Below are positions 7,056-11,823 of a stretch of 11,823 nucleotides of DNA, piece by piece. Source of the DNA: Methylomonas sp. (lineage in GTDB: Bacteria; Pseudomonadota; Gammaproteobacteria; Methylococcales; Methylomonadaceae); NCBI GenBank assembly GCA_026990815.1, contig JALXCS010000319.1, positions 429 to 12,251 of the forward strand, given 5' to 3'. Both the position numbers and the translations under genes were made by a program. The notes beneath the pieces are model-generated. The model saw only the letters and a list, made by a program, of their open reading frames with translations. It was not told where the DNA came from and searched no databases. Numbering within the stretch: the stretch's first letter is position 1; every line of letters starts with the position of its first letter.

Positions 7056-7468
7056 GAATTTGTCCCTTGTTCCTGGTAACAGGCGTTGGAACTGGCGGTT
7101 TCCCATAAAGCCACTTGTTCAACTTGAAATCCTGCTTCCTTGATATGCTGAAAGATCATTTTAGCCAGAACTTCTGCAGTCGGGTGCTCATCCAGAGCCA
7201 GAAAGCGTTCATTTTGCTGTTTTAAAAGTGGAATTATCGGATCATCTTTATGTAACAGAAAATTATGATCCAATTCTTGATCGATATACTTTTCAGCGCT
7301 GGATTTAATTTCGGAAAAGTCACAGACCATATCTTGCTCATCAAGCTGTTCGGCTTTTATGGTGATCGAAGCTTTGACGCTATGGCCATGAAGATTTCGA
7401 CATTTTCCAGGGTGATTCATCAACCTGTGTCCATAGCAAAAATAGACCTCTTTAGTGATGGTGAACAT
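7052..7468 (-). CDS. queD: 6-carboxytetrahydropterin synthase / 6-pyruvoyltetrahydropterin synthase family (QueD-like)
   Basis: QueD converts dihydroneopterin triphosphate to 6-carboxytetrahydropterin on the route to preQ0 and queuosine tRNA modification. The product is 138 residues, slightly longer than E. coli QueD (about 121). Zinc ligands are His14 in YGHRL and His27 and His29 in LHGHS; the catalytic cysteine is Cys23 in GKCRNLHGH. Asp67-His68 (ELDHNFL) supplies the conserved catalytic pair, PTAEVLAK at 96-103 matches the family's PTSEVLAK, and Glu123 in WET is the pterin-binding glutamate. All active-site residues expected of the family are therefore present. It lies 17 bases after the PilZ gene and its stop overlaps the yqiB-like start. 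No other queuosine gene (queC, queE, folE) is in the window, so a different pterin role cannot be excluded. Confidence 0.88.
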   Translation of the reverse strand: MFTITKEVYFCYGHRLMNHPGKCRNLHGHSVKASITIKAEQLDEQDMVCDFSEIKSSAEKYIDQELDHNFLLHKDDPIIPLLKQQNERFLALDEHPTAEVLAKMIFQHIKEAGFQVEQVALWETASSNACYQEQGTNS

Positions 7469-7485
7469 GATCTTTTCAGATAAAA

Positions 7486-7785
7486 TCAGGAATTTTTAAT
7501 ACTGGTGATCTGGGCGCCAATCTCGTATTGGCCTGAATCAAGCTTTGTGTTTCTGACTACTTCAATCAAAGCAGTCATGGGAGGGGTAATGGCGCTTTCC
7601 GGTATGACATTAACTTCCATACTTATTCCAGGTTCAAAACCCTGATCAGCAACAAATGATAAACCGGCGCCGCTTAATGATGTGCAGTGCCCTTTAAATA
7701 CTTGATCAGAATCGGTTAATTTGTAATTGATGTCGCATTCCACTGCCATTCGAATGAATTTACGTTTCTCATCGTATTCCAACAT
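7486..7785 (-). CDS. PilZ-domain protein, possible c-di-GMP binder
   Basis: This is a stand-alone PilZ domain of 99 residues, with no other domain and no membrane segment. The c-di-GMP-binding RxxxR motif is RKFIR at 8-12. The second motif, normally (D/N)xSxxG, is SLSGAG at 36-41, so the usual Asp/Asn is Ser while Ser38 and Gly41 are kept. The following GLSFVADQGF...G...EV.V strand pattern and the IEVVRN strand near the C-terminus fit the PilZ barrel. Start choice: a strong CAGGAG (7792-7797) sits 6 bases before the ATG at 7785; the longer reading from 7827 has no such site and begins inside the promoter region. It heads a unit with the QueD-like and YqiB genes. Its target is unknown; it is not the c-di-GMP-blind PilZ of type IV pili, because RxxxR is present. 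Confidence 0.86.
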   Translation of the reverse strand: MLEYDEKRKFIRMAVECDINYKLTDSDQVFKGHCTSLSGAGLSFVADQGFEPGISMEVNVIPESAITPPMTALIEVVRNTKLDSGQYEIGAQITSIKNS

Positions 7786-7816
7786 GCAAATCTCCTGTTT
7801 GAAGGTGAATACTGCC

Positions 7817-7822
7817 ATTATA
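7817..7822 (-). promoter_or_regulatory. Candidate -10 box for the PilZ-queD-yqiB unit
   Basis: On the minus strand this reads TATAAT, a perfect -10 hexamer, about 30 bases before the PilZ gene start. The predicted transcription start near 7810 gives a leader of about 25 bases containing the CAGGAG ribosome site. The -35 position at 16-18 bases (around CTACCG) is a poor match, so activity may be weak or activator-dependent. Confidence 0.45.
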
Positions 7823-7858
7823 GTCAATTTTGTAAGCTCGGTAGAGTGTACAATAAAT

Positions 7859-7867
7859 TGTTATAAT
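7859..7867 (+). promoter_or_regulatory. Candidate extended -10 promoter for dnaB-alr-radA
   Basis: The plus strand reads TGTTATAAT, a perfect extended -10 (TG, one base, TATAAT). Transcription would start near 7874, leaving a leader of about 20 bases before the dnaB ATG. The -35 region is a poor match. A 12-base dyad ACAAT-AA-ATTGT (7850-7861) abuts and partly overlaps the TG of the extended element and could bind a regulator, though this may be chance in AT-rich DNA. The dnaB start lacks a clear Shine-Dalgarno sequence (only CCAAG just before the ATG). Confidence 0.5.
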
Positions 7868-7893
7868 CATGACATTAATTTACATACACCAAG

Positions 7894-9285
7894 ATGGCAG
7901 AATTTTCTACAATCAAGCGTGACCGTTCAGTTGAATCGCTAAGAGTTCCCCCTTATTCCATCCAGGCCGAGCAGTCTGTGCTGGGAGGGTTAATGCTGGA
8001 TAATGAAACCTGGGATCAAGTGGCAGACAGGGTCTCGGAAGTGGATTTTTACCGTAAGGAACATCGGCTGATTTTTGCAGCTATTGCGGAATTATCAGAA
8101 AAACAGATTCCTTTTGACGTTGTTACTTTATCCGAGGAACTGGAAAAAAAAGCAAATCTGCAAGATGTCGGTGGTCTTGCATATCTTGGAACGTTGGCCA
8201 AAGATACCCCCAGCGCTGCGAATATCAAAGCCTATGCCGATATTGTACGGGACCGATCGGTTTTACGACAACTAATTCATGTCGGTACCGGAATTTCTGA
8301 TTCAGCTTTTAACCCTGATGGTAGGGAAACCACTGAATTGTTGGAAAATGCAGAACGTCAGGTTTTTGAAATAGCGGAACAAAAACAGCGGGGTGAGGGC
8401 GGTTTTAACCCAATTAAATCTTTATTGGCTCATGCTGTTGATAAAATCGAAACGCTGTTTGAACAAGAAGGCTCAATTACTGGAGCGGCAACCGGTTTTA
8501 CTGATTTTGATGAAATGACTTCCGGTTTACAGACTGGTGATCTGATTATTGTTGCAGGGCGACCTTCGATGGGGAAAACCACGATTGCTATGAATATGGC
8601 TGAGAATATCGCCATCAAAGGTGACAAGCCTGTTGCTGTATTTAGTATGGAGATGCCGGGTGATGCGTTGGCTATGCGGATGATGTCTTCTCTTGGGCGA
8701 ATTGATCAACATAAAGTTCGTACCGGCAAACTGGATGACGATGAATGGCCGCGTTTGACATCCGCAATTAATATTCTTGCTGAAACCAAGTTATTTATTG
8801 ATGATACGCCAGCCTTAACACCTACCGAAGTGCGTTCCCGTGCGCGTCGACTAGCCCGGGAACATGGCCAGTTGGGGCTGATAGTGCTGGATTATTTACA
8901 GCTGATGCAATCACCTTCCAGTGGTGACAATCGGGTACAGCAGATTTCTGATATTTCCCGTGGCTTAAAAGCGTTAGCCAAAGAACTGAATGTGCCGGTT
9001 GTAGCCCTGTCCCAGTTAAACCGAAACCTTGAGCAGCGTCCCAACAAACGGCCTGTAATGTCGGATTTACGGGAATCAGGCAGTATCGAGCAGGATGCGG
9101 ACGTTATAGTTTTTGTTTATCGGGATGAAGTTTATAACGAGGATAGCCCGGACAAAGGTATTGCAGAAATCATTATCGGCAAACAGAGGAATGGGCCAAT
9201 TGGTACTGTTAGATTGACATTTTTGGGACAATTCACCCGCTTCGAGAATTTTGTTCCTGATCCATACGCAGACGAGGGTTATTAA
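7894..9285 (+). CDS. dnaB: Replicative DNA helicase DnaB
   Basis: DnaB is the hexameric 5'-3' helicase that unwinds DNA at the replication fork and recruits primase. The 463-residue product is near the family length (471 in E. coli). The N-terminal domain begins with RVPPYSIQAEQSVLGGLMLD (about 17-36). The RecA-like C-terminal domain starts near 196 with GAATGFTDFDEMTSGLQ. Walker A is GRPSMGKT at 222-229, the catalytic Glu253 lies in FSMEM, Walker B is LIVLDYLQL at about 329-337, and the DLRESGSIEQDAD block follows at 391-403. KQRNGP at 430-435 carries the arginine expected to act as arginine finger. There is no intein between the usual insertion points. It is first in a dnaB-alr-radA cluster. 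In many relatives rplI precedes dnaB; here a divergent PilZ gene does, so dnaB appears to have its own promoter. Confidence 0.97.
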   Translation: MAEFSTIKRDRSVESLRVPPYSIQAEQSVLGGLMLDNETWDQVADRVSEVDFYRKEHRLIFAAIAELSEKQIPFDVVTLSEELEKKANLQDVGGLAYLGTLAKDTPSAANIKAYADIVRDRSVLRQLIHVGTGISDSAFNPDGRETTELLENAERQVFEIAEQKQRGEGGFNPIKSLLAHAVDKIETLFEQEGSITGAATGFTDFDEMTSGLQTGDLIIVAGRPSMGKTTIAMNMAENIAIKGDKPVAVFSMEMPGDALAMRMMSSLGRIDQHKVRTGKLDDDEWPRLTSAINILAETKLFIDDTPALTPTEVRSRARRLAREHGQLGLIVLDYLQLMQSPSSGDNRVQQISDISRGLKALAKELNVPVVALSQLNRNLEQRPNKRPVMSDLRESGSIEQDADVIVFVYRDEVYNEDSPDKGIAEIIIGKQRNGPIGTVRLTFLGQFTRFENFVPDPYADEGY

Positions 9286-10367
9286 TGAATCCAGCTGCCT
9301 ACGCAGAACTGGATCTTGAAGCTTTAGGCCATAATCTGAAGATCGTTCGTCATAAAGCCCCAAATGCAAAGATCATGGCGGTCATTAAGGCCAATGCCTA
9401 TGGCCATGGTTTACCCCGGGTGGCCGCGGCCCTACAGGAGGTGGAAGCCATTGCGGTGGCAAGGGTTGATGAGGCGATTCGTTTGAGAAAAAACGGGCAT
9501 ACAAGTCGGATTGTGGTGTTGGAAGGTTTCAGTTGTATTGATGAATTGCAAGACATTCTGAATTTTCATCTGGAAGCAGTCATACATACAGAGCATCAAT
9601 TAGCTTTATTAAAAAAAGTCAGAACTGATAAAATCTTTGCTGCCTGGTTGAAACTGGATACCGGTATGAACCGGCTGGGGTTTAATGAACAGGGTTTTGC
9701 TTTTGCTTACCGGCAATTACAGGAAATTCGCTTCATAGAAAAACCCATCAGATTAATGACCCATCTTGCCAATGCAGATGATTTGCAAAACTCTGCAACG
9801 TTGCAACAAATCGGGAAGTTTAAGCAAGCAACAGAACATTTTTCTGGAGAATTAAGTATTGCCAATTCTGCCGGTATTTTGGCTTGGCCGGAAGCTATTA
9901 CCGATTGGGTCCGGCCAGGGTTAATGTTATTTGGGGTGTCACCTTTCCCAAAAAAAACGGCTGATCATGATCATTTTGGGCTTCGTCCGGTCATGAGTTT
10001 GCATTCCAGAATTATTGCAATCAAACAGCTCAATGTTGGGGATGCGGTTGGTTATGGAAGTCAATGGCGCTGCCAAAAAGCCACCAGGCTGGGTGTGATT
10101 GCTATCGGTTATGGTGATGGCTACCCACGTCATACCCGTCCTGAAACCCCGGTGTTGGTGAATGGTATCCGCGTACCGTTAGTGGGACGGGTTTCAATGG
10201 ATATGATTACCGTTGATCTTGGCATCGGTTCTGATGCAAAACCGGGCGATCCAGTGCTTTTATGGGGGCCGGGTCTGCCGGTAGAAGAAATTGCTGACTG
10301 TGCTGAAACTATTCCCTATACCTTGTTATGTGGAATCACCCAGCGGGTACAAATTGTCGAAAAATAA
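9285..10367 (+). CDS. alr: Alanine racemase
   Basis: Alr is a PLP enzyme that makes D-alanine from L-alanine for peptidoglycan. The 360-residue product has the normal length. The PLP-binding lysine is Lys35 in AVIKANAYGHG (32-42). LDTGMNRLG (124-132) and the SIANSAG loop (191-197) are present. The second catalytic base is Tyr257 in AVGYGSQW, and the GYGDGYPR (275-282) and GRVSMDM (301-307) blocks of the C-terminal beta domain are intact. The start codon overlaps the dnaB stop (TAATG), with GAGG seven bases before the ATG, so translation is likely coupled. The dnaB-alr order is widespread in gammaproteobacteria. Nothing suggests a catabolic DadX role: no dadA is nearby. The assignment is secure. 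Confidence 0.97.
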   Translation: MNPAAYAELDLEALGHNLKIVRHKAPNAKIMAVIKANAYGHGLPRVAAALQEVEAIAVARVDEAIRLRKNGHTSRIVVLEGFSCIDELQDILNFHLEAVIHTEHQLALLKKVRTDKIFAAWLKLDTGMNRLGFNEQGFAFAYRQLQEIRFIEKPIRLMTHLANADDLQNSATLQQIGKFKQATEHFSGELSIANSAGILAWPEAITDWVRPGLMLFGVSPFPKKTADHDHFGLRPVMSLHSRIIAIKQLNVGDAVGYGSQWRCQKATRLGVIAIGYGDGYPRHTRPETPVLVNGIRVPLVGRVSMDMITVDLGIGSDAKPGDPVLLWGPGLPVEEIADCAETIPYTLLCGITQRVQIVEK

Positions 10368-10369
10368 TA

Positions 10370-11746
10370 ATGGCCAAAAAATCTAAAACCGGTTTTGTAT
10401 GTACAGAATGTGGTGCGGATTATCCTCGGTGGGCTGGGCAATGCACCAGTTGTGGCGAATGGAATACCATTAAGGAAGTTCGTTTGGGAAGTAGTCAATT
10501 AGCATCAGCAAATCGACATTCCGGCTACGCAGGAAGTCGCTCGGAAGTGCAGTTATTATCAGAGGTTGATTTAGCCAGGGCAGAAAGGATTTCTACCGGA
10601 ATTGGAGAGTTTGACCGTGTTTTAGGTGGCGGTATCGTCTCTGGCAGTGTGGTTTTAATTGGGGGCGCTCCGGGCGCTGGAAAAAGTACCATTTTGTTGC
10701 AAGCTATTGCCAGAATAGCTCTGCGTGATAAATCGGTTTTATATGTTTCCGGTGAAGAATCCTTGCAGCAAATTGCTGAACGGGCACATCGTTTGGGGTT
10801 GCCGGTACAGAATATTAAAATGCTGGCAGAAACATCCGTGCAATGCATTTGTGAAGTGCTGGACCAGGAAAAGCCAAAAGTTCTGGTTATTGATTCGATT
10901 CAAGTGATGCATCATGAAGATGCCGATTCGGCACCGGGTTCAGTTTCCCAGGTTCGGGAATCGGCAAGTTTTTTGACTCAATATGCCAAACGCAATGGCG
11001 TATCAATTTTTCTGGTTGGCCATGTTACCAAAGACCAGTCATTAGCTGGCCCTATGACTTTAAGCCATATAGTCGATACTCAGGTGATACTTTCGGCAAC
11101 TGATGATTCCAGATTCAGAGTACTTCGCGCTGACAAGAACCGGTTTGGTAGCGTTGGTGAATTAGGCTTTTTTGCCATGGAAAGTACCGGTTTAAAAGAG
11201 GTGAAAAACCCATCTGCAATGTTTTTATCCCGTTCGGAAAAGCCTTCATCAGGCAGTGTTGTTACTGTGTTATGGGAAGGCACCCGGCCTTTGTTGGTCG
11301 AAATTCAGGCATTGGTGACGGAATGTCAATACGGTAATCCTCGCCGTTTGGCGGTTGGGTTTGATCAGAATCGTCTAGCGATGCTACTTGCCGTACTTTC
11401 TCGGCATGGCGGAATTTTTACTGCTAATGATGAGATTTATGCCAATGTTGTTGGTGGTATTAAGGTCACCGAAACTAGCTCTGACTTGGCTATTGTCGCT
11501 GGAATTGTTTCTAGTCTGAAAGACAAAATCATTGCCTATGATTCGTTTTATTTTGGTGAAATTGGCCTGAATGGAGAAATCAGGCCGGTCGCCAATGGTT
11601 TTGCCCGGCTTAATGATGCCGCCAAACATGGTTTCAAAAAAGCCATTATTCCAAAAGCCAATGCACCGAAAAAATCAGTTCCAGGTTTGACTGTTTTTCC
11701 GGTGGCAAATTTGGCAGAGGCCTTGGCCGTTCTGGATCAAAATTGA
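10370..11746 (+). CDS. radA: DNA repair and recombination ATPase RadA (Sms)
   Basis: RadA is a RecA-like ATPase that promotes branch migration and processing of recombination intermediates. The 458-residue product starts MAKKSKTGFV and matches E. coli RadA (460) along its length. Domains in order: a C4 zinc finger with Cys11/Cys14 and Cys25/Cys28; the RecA-like core with Walker A GGAPGAGKST (98-107), Walker B VLVIDSIQ (171-178), VGHVTKD (216-222) and the signature KNRFG (256-260); and a C-terminal Lon-protease-like domain with VEIQALV and GEIGLNGEIRPV (396-407). An in-frame ATG at 10328 would lie inside alr; the ATG at 10370 was chosen because the family begins MAK just before the zinc finger. 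It starts 2 bases after the alr stop without a strong ribosome site, suggesting reinitiation from alr. Confidence 0.96.
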   Translation: MAKKSKTGFVCTECGADYPRWAGQCTSCGEWNTIKEVRLGSSQLASANRHSGYAGSRSEVQLLSEVDLARAERISTGIGEFDRVLGGGIVSGSVVLIGGAPGAGKSTILLQAIARIALRDKSVLYVSGEESLQQIAERAHRLGLPVQNIKMLAETSVQCICEVLDQEKPKVLVIDSIQVMHHEDADSAPGSVSQVRESASFLTQYAKRNGVSIFLVGHVTKDQSLAGPMTLSHIVDTQVILSATDDSRFRVLRADKNRFGSVGELGFFAMESTGLKEVKNPSAMFLSRSEKPSSGSVVTVLWEGTRPLLVEIQALVTECQYGNPRRLAVGFDQNRLAMLLAVLSRHGGIFTANDEIYANVVGGIKVTETSSDLAIVAGIVSSLKDKIIAYDSFYFGEIGLNGEIRPVANGFARLNDAAKHGFKKAIIPKANAPKKSVPGLTVFPVANLAEALAVLDQN

Positions 11747-11749
11747 TTG

Positions 11750-11823
11750 TTAAATTAATTCCTGATCACGTAGAACCATCAGCCAAAGAAATGGCCCTAA
11801 GAAACCAGACAGAGGCTTAAGTG
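11750..11823 (-). CDS. Possible C-terminal end of an unidentified protein (cut by window edge)
   Basis: On the minus strand an open frame enters from the right edge and stops at 11750-11752, only 3 bases from the radA stop. The last 23 codons encode a hydrophobic stretch ending in a charged tail (LSGFLGPFLWLMVL then RDQELI), which would suit the last membrane helix of a membrane protein. The other two minus-strand frames hit stops within this stretch. The piece is too short to identify and could be non-coding; I give it no function. Confidence 0.3.
   Translation of the reverse strand, partial: LKPLSGFLGPFLWLMVLRDQELI

Noticed and set aside
8430..9369. Minus-strand open frames opposite dnaB and alr
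   Set aside because: They are antisense shadows of strongly conserved genes and show no recognisable domains or start signals.
11099..11155. RadA region with SATDDSRF in place of the FEGD-type sequence seen in many bacteria
   Set aside because: E. coli RadA has a similar ADSRFR stretch before KNRFG, so this is the normal gammaproteobacterial form, not an altered motif.
1..11823. Mobile element, CRISPR array, toxin-antitoxin or defence system
   Set aside because: I looked for transposase motifs, regular direct repeats with spacers, small paired genes and defence-type domains and saw none; nearly all sequence is accounted for by conserved housekeeping genes.

Overview
The window looks like ordinary chromosomal DNA from a gammaproteobacterium. 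The protein sequences and gene order resemble those of Pseudomonas and its relatives: cutA-dsbD-tlpA-aroQ-accB-accC-prmA is a known gammaproteobacterial neighbourhood, and RadA has the DSRFR...KNRFG region seen in E. coli RadA. The DNA is moderately AT-rich by eye. I cannot place it below class level. I see no mobile element, phage gene, CRISPR array, tRNA or rRNA, and no sign of recent transfer.

Left block (1-6048, all minus strand, read right to left): cutA, dsbD and a TlpA-like thioredoxin gene overlap one another and form a periplasmic thiol-redox and metal-tolerance unit. A 279-base gap with several short perfect dyads follows. Then come aroQ (shikimate pathway), accB and accC (biotin carboxyl carrier and biotin carboxylase of acetyl-CoA carboxylase) and the N-terminal part of prmA (ribosomal protein L11 methyltransferase), which runs off the left edge.

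Middle (6049-7785): fxsA is transcribed rightward, divergent from cutA. It converges on a compact leftward unit of three small genes: a PilZ-domain protein, a QueD-like enzyme and a YqiB/DUF1249 protein. The last two overlap by 4 bases.

Right block (7786-11746, plus strand): dnaB (replicative helicase), alr (alanine racemase) and radA (recombination ATPase) are packed with a 1-base overlap and a 2-base gap. A promoter with a perfect extended -10 precedes dnaB, back to back with a TATAAT box facing the PilZ gene. A possible gene end converges on radA at the right edge.

No previously undescribed system is evident. The most unusual feature is DsbD, which carries two tandem N-terminal DsbD-alpha domains, each with its own CX5C pair, where E. 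coli DsbD has one. Second-tier items are the dyads upstream of aroQ, the PilZ protein with a substituted c-di-GMP motif residue, and the grouping of PilZ, QueD-like and YqiB genes.
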